Shown here one piece after another: positions 50,688 through 59,241 of a stretch of DNA of 64,000 nt (positions are counted from its first letter, which is position 1; every line of letters begins with the position of its first letter). The DNA lies in contig CAIVZM010000028.1 in the NCBI GenBank assembly GCA_903910385.1, positions 1 to 64,000 of the forward strand. Direction: 5' to 3'. The notes beneath the pieces were generated by a model that was given only the letters and a program-made list of their open reading frames with translations, made no database searches and was not told the origin of the DNA. Origin of the DNA: an uncultured Armatimonadota bacterium (lineage in GTDB: Bacteria > Armatimonadota > Armatimonadia > Armatimonadales > Armatimonadaceae). The position numbers and the translations under genes are program-made.

Positions 50688-52968
50688 GAACCGCACCCGC
50701 CGACAGGTGGTGCCTTCCCTGCGCTTCGCCCTGAACCCGCAATGCAAATTCGATATCCTGCGATGCGGTCAGGTGGGCGGAAGTTATCTTGCCTCCTTGC
50801 CAGATGATATCCACTGTCAATCCGCCCCGGGCGCGTAGTCCGGTAACTTCGCCATCCGGGTAGGCGGCAGGGAGAGCGGGAAGTAAGTGGATTTCGCGCA
50901 ACGCGCCGTCAAAGGCATGGCTTTGCAGGAGCATCTCCGCGACTGCGGCGGTTCCGCCCCAGTTACCATCCATCTGCATGGGCGGGTGATCATCAAAAAG
51001 ATTCGGAAGCGTGGATTTCGCCAGAAGCTGACTTAAATGATGATGAACGGCATTCCCATCCTCAAGGCGGGCGTAGATATTAGCGATCCAGGCGCGGCTC
51101 CATCCGGTGTGACCGCCGCCATGGGAGAGGCGGAACTCCAGTGACTTGCGCAGGGCTGCGGTAAGTTCCGGGGTTCCGCGCAGAGTCAACTGGTTGCCGG
51201 GATGCAGTCCGAAAGCGTGGGAGATATGTCGGTGTCCCGGCTCCGGCTCCTCGTAATCAACCGGCCACTCCTGAAGCCGCCCATCTGTTGGGCTTATTTT
51301 CAAGGGTTGGAGACGCGTTAATGTCTCCTGCATTTCCGCACGGAATTCGGCGTCTGCGTTCAGTATCGCCGAAGCGGCGATAGTGTGCGTCAGGAGATCG
51401 TGGATAATCATCAGGTCCATCGTCGCCGCATATGTGAACCAGCAACGGGAACCGTCCGGAGCGATAAAGGTGTTTTCTGGCGAGTGGGACGGGTTCGTCA
51501 CTAGATAGCCGTCTGGCCCCTCCACAAGAAAGTCACAAATGAAACGGGAGGCCTCGGTCAGAATTGGGTAAGCTTTTTTCTCCAGAAACGCCGTATCGCC
51601 GCCGAACTCATAGTGTTGCCAGAGGTGCTGACAGAGCCATGCCAGGCCCATCGGCCAGATACCGCACATGCCGTCCGCCGGAACCGTAAAGCCAAAGATA
51701 TCGGAAATGTGATGCACCACCGAACCCCGACATCCGTAATGCATTTGCGCCGTATGGCGTCCGGAAGGAACCAGAGACTCGATAAAGTCGAAGAGTGCGG
51801 TATGACTTTCCTGTAGAGCGCAGACTTCCGCAGGCCAGTAGTTCATCTGCACATTGATATTGGTATGGTAGTCTGATTCCCAGGGAGCGATCATGTACTC
51901 ATTCCAGATGCCCTGCAGGTTTGCGGGAAGCGTCCCCGCTCGTGAAGCCCCCAGAAGCAGATACCTGCCGTACTGGAAGTACAGCGCCAGTAATCCGGGA
52001 TCTTCGGCGCCCTCCCGGACTGCCTGAAGACGGACATCAGTTGGCGTTTCCGATTTATTCGCGCCGCCCAGATTCAAGGTGACGCGAGAGAAATACTTCT
52101 GATGGTCGGCGATGTGCACTGATTTCAATGCCTCAAAAGATTTCAGGGAAGCATGTTGTATGGCTTGCCGACATGCGAAATCGGCGTCTACGTCCCGGTA
52201 GTTGGTCGCACCCGATAAGAGGATCGTTATGGCATCAGCGCCGACGATTGTCAGGCTGTCGTCACCGACATGAAGGGAACCGCTGTCTGCGACCGCCTTT
52301 ATATGAGAGGCAAATCTTAGCCCCCTGATTTCCGTTTCACCGTTGCGTCGGTCGTCAATCTGACCGCTGAAGAGGAAAGAATCGTCGCCTTCCGCATAAC
52401 GTCGAAACTCATGGTTCGGGGCGAACATATCTTTGCCGTCCCACCCGACACGAGCAGGAAGTTCGCCACGCGTCAGTCGAATAACACAATTGACACTGCT
52501 TGGTTTGTTGGCGCTCAAGCGGACGACGATTACATTGTCTGGTGCGGAGGCGAAGACCTCTCGTGTGAAACGTACATCACCCGCCACAAAGCTCGTGGTA
52601 GCGATCGCAGTCTCCAGATCGAGTTCACGGCGGTATTCCGTCACCTCATTGCTGAAGGATTGGGCGATGAACAAATCGCCCAGTGACTGGTATGACTGAA
52701 TTTCGAAGGGGTTACCCAGAAGATATTTCCCGCAGAGTTCTTCCGCTTCCCGGTTCTTGCCAGCGAAGATCAGGCGACGAACTTCCGGCAAATGTTCCAG
52801 AGCGGCGGGGTTGGCGCATTCCTGCGGATGTCCGTCCCAGACAGATTCTTCATTGAATTGGATCCGTTCGGTTTCGGTCCCGCCGAAAACCATGGCTCCC
52901 AATTTTCCGCATCCCACCGGAAGCGCGGAATTCCAGTCCGGGGCGGGCTTATCGTACCAGAGTTTCAT
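50677..52968 (-). CDS. Glycoside hydrolase family 95 (alpha-L-fucosidase-like)
   Basis: 763 residues, no signal peptide. The start [30 protein letters not shown] and NEESVWDG.. are GH95 signatures. The catalytic (alpha/alpha)6 barrel spans the centre ([40 protein letters not shown]). A C-terminal beta domain ([16 protein letters not shown]) closes it. Known members act on alpha-1,2-L-fucose or L-galactose in plant or algal glycans. GAGGAAAT precedes the ATG. Confidence 0.93.
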   Translation of the reverse strand: MKLWYDKPAPDWNSALPVGCGKLGAMVFGGTETERIQFNEESVWDGHPQECANPAALEHLPEVRRLIFAGKNREAEELCGKYLLGNPFEIQSYQSLGDLFIAQSFSNEVTEYRRELDLETAIATTSFVAGDVRFTREVFASAPDNVIVVRLSANKPSSVNCVIRLTRGELPARVGWDGKDMFAPNHEFRRYAEGDDSFLFSGQIDDRRNGETEIRGLRFASHIKAVADSGSLHVGDDSLTIVGADAITILLSGATNYRDVDADFACRQAIQHASLKSFEALKSVHIADHQKYFSRVTLNLGGANKSETPTDVRLQAVREGAEDPGLLALYFQYGRYLLLGASRAGTLPANLQGIWNEYMIAPWESDYHTNINVQMNYWPAEVCALQESHTALFDFIESLVPSGRHTAQMHYGCRGSVVHHISDIFGFTVPADGMCGIWPMGLAWLCQHLWQHYEFGGDTAFLEKKAYPILTEASRFICDFLVEGPDGYLVTNPSHSPENTFIAPDGSRCWFTYAATMDLMIIHDLLTHTIAASAILNADAEFRAEMQETLTRLQPLKISPTDGRLQEWPVDYEEPEPGHRHISHAFGLHPGNQLTLRGTPELTAALRKSLEFRLSHGGGHTGWSRAWIANIYARLEDGNAVHHHLSQLLAKSTLPNLFDDHPPMQMDGNWGGTAAVAEMLLQSHAFDGALREIHLLPALPAAYPDGEVTGLRARGGLTVDIIWQGGKITSAHLTASQDIEFALRVQGEAQGRHHLSAGAVLTL

Positions 52969-53040
52969 ATTTCCTCGATTGTCAGGTGATAGCGCCGCTA
53001 TCGATTGCAGGCAGGAGGGAACCCTCCCCGGAACGCATGC

Positions 53041-54036
53041 CTAAAATTCATTGACGATAACGGAAATCGCTTCCCTGTCGATAGTTTCGAGTCGTGGCCC
53101 CATTTGCGCTACTACCTGCGCGGCGGCATACGCCCCGATGCGACCGGCGACCGGTAGAGGCAAATCGCAGGTTAAACCGTAAAGGACGCCTCCGGCATAC
53201 ATATCTCCTGCACCGGTAGTATCCACTGCAGTCACCGGGTACGAGGGAATCTCAAAGATCTCATCGCCGGATGCGATCAGTGAACCGGAAGCGTCCAGAG
53301 TCACCGCAGCGATTCCCCCGGATAGTTTCGCCAGTTCCCGCGCTGCGCCGTGCGCATCGGCGATTCCGGTCATGCCCGACGCTTCCTCACGGTTGGCAAA
53401 AACGACATCGATATGCTCGGTCAACAGTTTGAGAAAGTCGTCTTTATGTCTACCAACACAGAACGGATCGGAAAGGGAGAACGCGACCTTGACATCCGCC
53501 GCCTTCGCTTCGCGCATGGCATGCAAGACCGTTTCCTTCTGGTTTTCCGTATCCCATAGATAACCCGTAACGTAGATATAGTGGGACGCTCGCAAATCTT
53601 CCAGATTCACATCATCGGGTTGGAGTTCGCGGGACTGTCCCAGAAAGGTGCACATGGTACGTTGTGCATCCGGGGATACCAGAATCAGGGAGATACCAGT
53701 ATCGCCATCGCCTTCGCCCAGATTCGGTTGGACGCCTTGATTGGTCAGGCTTTCCCGGTACAGTTGACCATGATTATCGCGCCCAACCCGGCTGGTGAAA
53801 CAGGCAGTCCCTCCGAGTTGCGCTAATCCAATCATGGTGTTCGCGCCGGAACCGCCCGCCGCCGTATTGACCAGAGCGTTATACACACGAGGGACGATGT
53901 CACGTTGCTCGTCCTCGGAAATCAACATCATACTGCCCTTTGTCAGCGACAGTTCACTTAAGACCGAGTCCGGCGTTTCCGCTTGCAGGTCATAAAGCGC
54001 ATTGCACATACCGAAAACATCAAATCGTTTACTCAT
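53041..54036 (-). CDS. PfkB family carbohydrate/adenosine kinase-like
   Basis: 331 residues. N-terminal GMCNALYDL (nucleoside/sugar site), AAGGSGANTMIGLAQLGG, and C-terminal AVDTTGAGDMYAGGVLYG, the PfkB signature 2 with catalytic Asp. The MISEDEQ insert and spacing resemble the adenosine-kinase branch. The substrate is uncertain; ribose- or inosine-type substrates are alternatives. Upstream of GH95 by about 70 bases, the same strand. Confidence 0.85.
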   Translation of the reverse strand: MSKRFDVFGMCNALYDLQAETPDSVLSELSLTKGSMMLISEDEQRDIVPRVYNALVNTAAGGSGANTMIGLAQLGGTACFTSRVGRDNHGQLYRESLTNQGVQPNLGEGDGDTGISLILVSPDAQRTMCTFLGQSRELQPDDVNLEDLRASHYIYVTGYLWDTENQKETVLHAMREAKAADVKVAFSLSDPFCVGRHKDDFLKLLTEHIDVVFANREEASGMTGIADAHGAARELAKLSGGIAAVTLDASGSLIASGDEIFEIPSYPVTAVDTTGAGDMYAGGVLYGLTCDLPLPVAGRIGAYAAAQVVAQMGPRLETIDREAISVIVNEF

Positions 54037-54285
54037 AATTACGGTGATAGTATTCCTCGCAAGCCCGAAGTTTCCCTTCTCAGTCCGAGGTTCAAGCCGG
54101 GAAGCGTTGTGTGGAGAGAAATTATTGTGAGAGTAGCTTTAAGAATCTTTTACTGTACTCTACAGAGGAGTATCTGTCATGACAATGTAAGATGGCGTAG
54201 AAGTTGTCGTCAGTTGCCCCGGTCGGTCGCTCTGTTCTCTAAGTCGATCAAGATAGTAAGCGTTCAAAGAACAAGCGATCCGCCG

Positions 54286-55089
54286 TTATAAATCTCGTAA
54301 GTCCTCAATGATCCGACCCGGTCTGAGGTCGCCTTCCGCCGATTCGGCGCGGGCGCGAGTGGTGACGCCGGTAAGTACGAGGACACTGGGGACGCCGACA
54401 CGATTCCCGCACAGAATATCCGTGTCAAGGCGATCACCAATCATGACCGCTTCCTCAGGGGTGGCGTTTGCCATGCGAAGGATCGTCTCGAGTCCGAGCG
54501 GTTCGGGCTTTCCCACTACAATAGGAGTGATATCGGTACATGCCTGCAACGCTGCGACCATGGTTCCGGCTCCGGGGGAGACACGGCCATTTTCGATAGG
54601 ATACTGACCATCGCGGTTAGTGGCCACAAACATCGCGCCGCGTAAAATCGCCTGCTGTGCGCAGAAAAGCGAGTGGTAGTTAAAATTTCGATCCAGACCT
54701 ACCACCACGAAATCTATTCCGCTCGGTTCTGCGGGAAGTTCCTCGGGACGTTTCACAAGGACGCCAACGCGACTCAATTCCTCGGAAATTCCCGGCCCAC
54801 CCACCGCCAGCGCCGTTTTACCTTCAGCGCCGTGTTCCGCTACCAGATAAGCGGCGGAAGCGGATGCCGAGGTCACGATTTCCGCCTCCGTGCAGGGCAT
54901 ATTCAGACGGGTGAGTTTTTCGGCGTACACTCGGCGTGGCTGGGTCGAGTTATTGGTGAGAAAGTAGAGTAAGGGAGTACTCTCCTGCGCTCGCAGACGC
55001 GCTAACGTATCCGCCGCCCCATCCACCGCTTCTTCGCCTCGGTAGAGGACGCCGTCCAGATCGAAAACATAAACACGTGGCTTGTTCAT
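54286..55089 (-). CDS. HAD-IIA family phosphatase (NagD/4-nitrophenylphosphatase-like)
   Basis: 267 residues. FDLDGVLYRGEEAVDGAADTL is motif I and FLTNNST is motif II, with the IIA cap in the middle (GGPGISEELSRVGVLVKRPEELP.. FVVVGLDRNFNY), then GKPEPLGLETI and MIGDRLDTDI. It dephosphorylates small sugar or nucleotide phosphates; the exact substrate is not known. Confidence 0.9.
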   Translation of the reverse strand: MNKPRVYVFDLDGVLYRGEEAVDGAADTLARLRAQESTPLLYFLTNNSTQPRRVYAEKLTRLNMPCTEAEIVTSASASAAYLVAEHGAEGKTALAVGGPGISEELSRVGVLVKRPEELPAEPSGIDFVVVGLDRNFNYHSLFCAQQAILRGAMFVATNRDGQYPIENGRVSPGAGTMVAALQACTDITPIVVGKPEPLGLETILRMANATPEEAVMIGDRLDTDILCGNRVGVPSVLVLTGVTTRARAESAEGDLRPGRIIEDLRDL

Positions 55090-55166
55090 TATGGGGCAGT
55101 TTAACCTTCCGATAGGCGAACGTCAAGGCGAAGGGTGAGGTATTGAGGCGGTCAGAAGTGCGAGTT

Positions 55167-55454
55167 CTAAGGTTTGCGTGGCGTCGTTCCTCGTCGTGTC
55201 GCCCATGGAAGCGATTCGGCGTCCATCCGCAATGTTCGGGACGGAGGCAGAGGAACAGTCTCAGAAGCGACGCTTTCCCGCTCCGGCGGCGGTGAAGCGG
55301 CGCCATGCAATTCGAGCGTCGCCTGTGCGACCATTGTCGCAAAAGTGGCGTAGCAGGCGGCGCAACCCATACGACCGGTATCACGCAACTGACTTGCTGT
55401 CCAGCCACAAACGGGACACACGGAGTCGTTTATAGCAATCGGGGGAGTTTCCAT
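55167..55454 (-). CDS. McsA-like zinc-ribbon protein
   Basis: 95 residues. CPVCGWTASQLRDTGRMGCAACYATF (CxxC-x14-CxxCY) is the pattern of McsA, the adaptor of the McsB arginine kinase in Gram-positive bacteria. The rest lacks the second zinc site and the UvrB/C-motif helix, and the tail is Arg/Pro-rich. No mcsB or clpC is in the window. May be an orphan or a truncated copy. Confidence 0.5.
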   Translation of the reverse strand: METPPIAINDSVCPVCGWTASQLRDTGRMGCAACYATFATMVAQATLELHGAASPPPERESVASETVPLPPSRTLRMDAESLPWATRRGTTPRKP

Positions 55455-55898
55455 AGCGTGTAGATGAACTGTTCGTGAGAAGCGTTTCCCGGAAAGGGAG
55501 TCGCTATCCTGTCACGCTTCCACTATAACACAACCCGAACGCTCGCGACAATCGTCATCAACACAGACCTCGATAACAGATTTCGGAATGAATACAGGAG
55601 TATGGAGAGCGAAATGGACTCGTCCATTTCGTCCCCTTCGTCTTTGTCGGCGTGATAGAATATAAGTTAGGATTTTTAGGTCACTTTAGTAGGAGCTGTC
55701 TTTCGCTGTGCTGGACGCTCCCACATAAGTTTCGTTTTTCCGGCGGGAATTCGAGCGGATAAGGGTCACGAGCAAGTCGTTACGTGGCTTTTTTTGTCTC
55801 TGTTTTGAACCGCATTTACCTTTGGGCGCATCGCTGGAATCTGTTTTCGGCGGCGCTTTTGGCGTGAAGTCAGGGATATTGAGAGGGGAATTTAACAT
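55455..55898 (+). other. Intergenic region with possible structured RNA, 444 bp
   Basis: A GTCACG/CGTGGC hairpin (55765-55770 with 55783-55788, one G-T pair) is followed by seven Ts (55789-55795): an intrinsic terminator on the plus strand. Upstream a ggagc..gctcc stem (about 55691-55727) is seen. A small RNA or attenuated leader of the 55899 gene is possible; a promoter is not clear (TATAAG near 55661). Confidence 0.4.
55765..55795 (+). terminator. Intrinsic terminator upstream of the small zinc-ribbon gene
   Basis: Six-pair stem with a 12-base loop and a seven-T run, about 100 bases before the ATG at 55899. The stem is short, so strength is moderate. Confidence 0.55.
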
Positions 55899-56144
55899 AT
55901 GCAGGCAAAAATCGTCGGCGGCGGCGGCCGTCGTGAAATCGAAGTAATCTGTCCCGAGTGCAACCATCCGTCCCTGTTGCCCCCTTCGGCGGTTGTCCGA
56001 AACCAGTTTTTCTGTTCCCGGTGCGGTACGGCGTTAGATTTGTCCCAGTTATTTCGTAATCTGGCGATGGGCGCTCCCGCACAGACGAGCGGTCGCGATC
56101 AAAGTGGCCCCCGCTATAAATCGGCGCGTAAGGGACGACGTTAG
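55899..56144 (+). CDS. Small zinc-ribbon protein, unknown
   Basis: 81 residues. One zinc ribbon (ICPECNHPSLLPPSAVVRNQFFCSRCG) follows a short start; the tail is basic (YKSARKGRR). GAGGGG precedes the ATG. No partner is known. A strong terminator lies 53 bases after the stop. Confidence 0.6.
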   Translation: MQAKIVGGGGRREIEVICPECNHPSLLPPSAVVRNQFFCSRCGTALDLSQLFRNLAMGAPAQTSGRDQSGPRYKSARKGRR

Positions 56145-56196
56145 GATATCGGTTAAAAGCGGTTCCCGGCGAGGGGATTCCGGCTTTGCGGTGATG

Positions 56197-56239
56197 AAAG
56201 GCGGGGCGTCTGTTCGTTTGGAACAGATGCCCCGCCTTT
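56197..56239 (+). terminator. Strong intrinsic terminator
   Basis: Stem of 19 pairs (56197-56215 with 56221-56239; one G-T or mismatch), loop gtttg, ending in TTTT. Ends the small zinc-ribbon gene. Confidence 0.9.
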
Positions 56240-56267
56240 TGGGTATAACGCAAAAGGAGAAATGTGA

Positions 56268-56495
56268 ATGCAGATGGATGAAACGCGAAAGCGACAGTTA
56301 ATAGCCGGAATTGTGCTCGGTGCGGTGACGGTAGGCGTAGTTGTTTTGCTGAAGAATACGCCGCGTGAAAAATGGGGCGATACCTTTGGGAAGATTGCCA
56401 AAGATGCGCTTGGTCTTGCCAAAATGCGTTATGGCAACAATGAATTGATGCGTCTCGCTGAGCGCACCGTCAATAAAGTAATTGAAAGCGCTTGA
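56268..56495 (+). CDS. Small membrane protein, unknown
   Basis: 75 residues. AAGGAG lies eight bases before the ATG. One membrane helix (LIAGIVLGAVTVGVVVLL, about 10-28) then an amphipathic tail (FGKIAKDALGLAKMRYGNNELMRLAERTVNKVIE). No family is recognised. Confidence 0.65.
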   Translation: MQMDETRKRQLIAGIVLGAVTVGVVVLLKNTPREKWGDTFGKIAKDALGLAKMRYGNNELMRLAERTVNKVIESA

Positions 56496-56543
56496 GAAGC
56501 AGGAAGTGTAACCGGGAAGCATCTGATAAGATTTCCCGGTCAC

Positions 56544-56576
56544 GCTCCTGACAGTATAAGCTCCTGACAGTATAAG
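56544..56576 (+). promoter_or_regulatory. Promoter of tpiA built by a 16-bp tandem duplication
   Basis: gctcctgacagtataa occurs at 56544-56559 and 56560-56575. The first copy gives CTGACA (56548-56553) as a -35; the second gives TATAAG (56571-56576) as a -10, with a 17-base spacer. Neither copy alone has this spacing. Confidence 0.65.
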
Positions 56577-56609
56577 ATGCTCAAGCGGAGCAGGGAGGAT
56601 GGTAATAAT

Positions 56610-57431
56610 ATGGCGCGAAAGCCCCTGATTGCGGGCAATTGGAAGATGAACAAAGGAACGGTGGCGGAAGCGGAGTCACTCGTCAGTGATTTACTGAAAG
56701 CGCTACCGCAAACGGATGGTGTCGCTGCGGTAGACATCGCGATTTGCGTTCCTTTTACAGTCCTGCATACGGTGAATGCCGCTCTTGGCGGAGCATCACG
56801 TATTGCGCTCGGAGCGCAGGATGTATTCTGGAAGTCCGCCGGAGCCTACACCGGACGAATTTCCGCTCCGTTTCTGGCGGATGCTGGCGTAACCTATGTA
56901 CTGGTCGGGCATTCCGAGACGCGTGGACGGTTCGGCGTTCCGGAACCGGACTTCAATGAAGCGATTCTACGCCACTTCGGCGATACCGATGCCGTCGTCA
57001 ACCGAAAAATCCATGCGGCGCTTGATGCTGGCCTTATTCCGGTCGTTTGTGTGGGAGAAACTCTGACGGAACGAGAATCCGGAAGCGCTGAAGCGGTAGT
57101 GCGTTTACAGGTCGAAGAGTCTCTGACACGCGTCTCCGCTGAACAGGTTGCCGGTCTGGTATTCGCTTACGAACCGGTGTGGGCGATTGGCACGGGTAAA
57201 ACGTGTAGCGGAGAAGAGGCGGATCGTATTTGCGGCGTCATTCGCTCGACGATCCATGCTCTGTATTCGCCGGAAGTGGCGGAGGCCGTTCGTATTCAAT
57301 ACGGCGGTTCCATGAAGCCGGACAATGCTGCTGACCTTCTGTCCTATCCGAATATCGATGGCGGCCTGATCGGTGGCGCGAGCCTCAAGGCGGCGGACTT
57401 CGCCGCTATTGTCGCCGCCGCTCACCACTGA
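56610..57431 (+). CDS. tpiA: Triosephosphate isomerase
   Basis: 273 residues from the ATG at 56610 ([16 protein letters not shown]); an upstream start adds 11 unlikely residues. GGAGG lies about 11 bases before. The active site Lys is in NWKMN, His in [10 protein letters not shown] and Glu in [13 protein letters not shown]-terminal [14 protein letters not shown] and [14 protein letters not shown] bind phosphate. It interconverts glyceraldehyde-3-phosphate and dihydroxyacetone phosphate. Confidence 0.97.
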   Translation: MARKPLIAGNWKMNKGTVAEAESLVSDLLKALPQTDGVAAVDIAICVPFTVLHTVNAALGGASRIALGAQDVFWKSAGAYTGRISAPFLADAGVTYVLVGHSETRGRFGVPEPDFNEAILRHFGDTDAVVNRKIHAALDAGLIPVVCVGETLTERESGSAEAVVRLQVEESLTRVSAEQVAGLVFAYEPVWAIGTGKTCSGEEADRICGVIRSTIHALYSPEVAEAVRIQYGGSMKPDNAADLLSYPNIDGGLIGGASLKAADFAAIVAAAHH

Positions 57432-57514
57432 CCCCGAATGTCTCCGTGAGTCTGCCTGCCGTGAAAGTTCTTCCGGTCAGGCAGGCGCACGAAGATATGT
57501 CGGCGCTCGCCTAC

Positions 57515-58369
57515 TCAATTCGCGCCGATAGACTTCGGCTTCATATCCGGGGAAAGGTTATCTCCGTTCGGACGTGGAATATTGCCCCAGTAGCCATCCG
57601 GGTCTGTTCCCCGACAGAGTATGGATTGTTTCGTCCAGGCGTCATTGATTGAGCGGACGGAAGTCGGGCAGTACCGGGCGGTCAGGCCGCAACGGCGTCG
57701 GTCTGACAGATTCGGGTCTGATCCGTGAACCAGCATATCCGCATGCAGACTGATCTGCCCCGCCTTCAAAACATCGTAAACCGGGGCGGGATAGGCGCTG
57801 ATTTCCTCGATGGACTGTCCTAAAACCGTATTTTCCCCGGCGGGCTTCCATTCGATGTGCCCGACATTATGCGTCTGCGGAATGAACTTCATTGCGGAGT
57901 TTTCCTGATCCGCATCGTCAATCGCCAGCCAGACAGTCACGGTGCGGGAAGGGGTAAAAGGCCAGTAGGAGGCATCCTGATGCCAGGGGACGCGCTTGAT
58001 GTCATGCGGTTGCTTGCAAAAGAAGTGACTTCCCCACACGACAAAATCCGGCCCCAGAATATCCTCGACATAATCCAGAATCTTCGGATGCGTAATCAGG
58101 TCGTAGATGCCCTCGCAACAAATGTGGTATCCGTTGATGGCGTAATTCCCGTCCCGACCGTCTTTAAGGCGGCTCATTTCGTCCAGGAGATGGTCGAAAT
58201 ACGCCCGCCATCGGTCCGCTTCCGATTTGTCGAACAGTTCGAGGGGCATAATGTAGCCCTCACGGTTATAATAGTCGATCTGATCCGGCGTCAGGATTTT
58301 GGGGTTCGGATTATGTGTAGGGGCGAACGATAAATCGCGTCCATCGTCTTTGATATGATTGGCAGGCAT
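57515..58369 (-). CDS. Phytanoyl-CoA dioxygenase family protein (PhyH-1)
   Basis: About 284 residues from the ATG at 58369. The Fe(II) triad appears as HQDASYW (His-x-Asp) and the later His in SLHADMLVHGS. The Arg in RRRCGLTARYC should bind 2-oxoglutarate. The family hydroxylates small molecules. A TATAAT six bases before the ATG suggests a leaderless mRNA, so it may be expressed apart from the gene upstream, which ends only eight bases away. Confidence 0.87.
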   Translation of the reverse strand: MPANHIKDDGRDLSFAPTHNPNPKILTPDQIDYYNREGYIMPLELFDKSEADRWRAYFDHLLDEMSRLKDGRDGNYAINGYHICCEGIYDLITHPKILDYVEDILGPDFVVWGSHFFCKQPHDIKRVPWHQDASYWPFTPSRTVTVWLAIDDADQENSAMKFIPQTHNVGHIEWKPAGENTVLGQSIEEISAYPAPVYDVLKAGQISLHADMLVHGSDPNLSDRRRCGLTARYCPTSVRSINDAWTKQSILCRGTDPDGYWGNIPRPNGDNLSPDMKPKSIGAN

Positions 58370-58376
58370 GACCAAA

Positions 58377-59138
58377 TTATACCTGCGAATCCGGTAATAT
58401 TGAAGTTATTAGCGATGATTTGGTCGCCCATTGGACTCCTTCCGGCAAAGGGTGCGCGGCGTATTCCAGGTGGACGATGCGGCGTTGACGGGTATCAGCC
58501 TCGTGTGAGGCGGAGGAGGCATGCAAAAGCAAAGGGCGCATCAGCAGAATATCGCCCCGTGTCGCGCATACGGTGACGGGAGAATGGGACTGTCGCCATC
58601 GATCCGTTTCGGTATCCGTTAACCGCCCGTGTGCATGAGAACCGGGGATTACCTGAAGCGCCCCGTTGTCCGCATCGCAGTCGTCAAGATGGATTCGGAC
58701 GGTCAGCATTCGTTCCAACACTTCGATAGGAGGCAGGGTATGCCAGACGCCGTCCTTCCGTGACCATGCACGATATCCTATCGCATCCTCGCGCTTTTCC
58801 CGTGTCGGAATCATGAGGTCTTGATGCCAGGGAACCAGCCAATTCGCGCCCGGCGGTTTGTCGAAGAAAATGCCGCGTACCGGAAAGGAATTCGCGCCCA
58901 GTAGTTCGTCAATCAATCTGCACAGAAGCGGCGATACTGCGATTTCCGCGACTGTCGGAATCTCCAGTATATTTCGCATCGCGAACAATCCGCCTCCCCG
59001 TTGCCGATTCCGAAGCGAAGGGGAATCTGTACGGGCTGTACGAATCGAATTCGCAAGGGCGTCCAGTATCTTTTCATCAAAGGGACCGGGAATTACTGCG
59101 AATCCGTTCGAGTCCAATCTGTTCGCAAGTTCTGTCAT
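58377..59138 (-). CDS. Phytanoyl-CoA dioxygenase family protein (PhyH-2)
   Basis: 253 residues. The triad is HQDLM (His-x-Asp) and a His in LLLHASSAS; the Arg in RQRRIVHLEYA would hold 2-oxoglutarate. Only distant similarity to the next gene, so this is not a recent duplication. Minus-strand TACACT (59146-59151) ends seven bases before the ATG. Substrate unknown. Confidence 0.87.
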   Translation of the reverse strand: MTELANRLDSNGFAVIPGPFDEKILDALANSIRTARTDSPSLRNRQRGGGLFAMRNILEIPTVAEIAVSPLLCRLIDELLGANSFPVRGIFFDKPPGANWLVPWHQDLMIPTREKREDAIGYRAWSRKDGVWHTLPPIEVLERMLTVRIHLDDCDADNGALQVIPGSHAHGRLTDTETDRWRQSHSPVTVCATRGDILLMRPLLLHASSASHEADTRQRRIVHLEYAAHPLPEGVQWATKSSLITSILPDSQV

Positions 59139-59241
59139 TTTGAATAGTGTACCGCGATGAAATGCACCGTAATTTAGAGGTTTTGCGTTATAATTGCCCT
59201 ATACCACTGCTTCCGAAAATCGGATTGTGAGAAATACCTTT

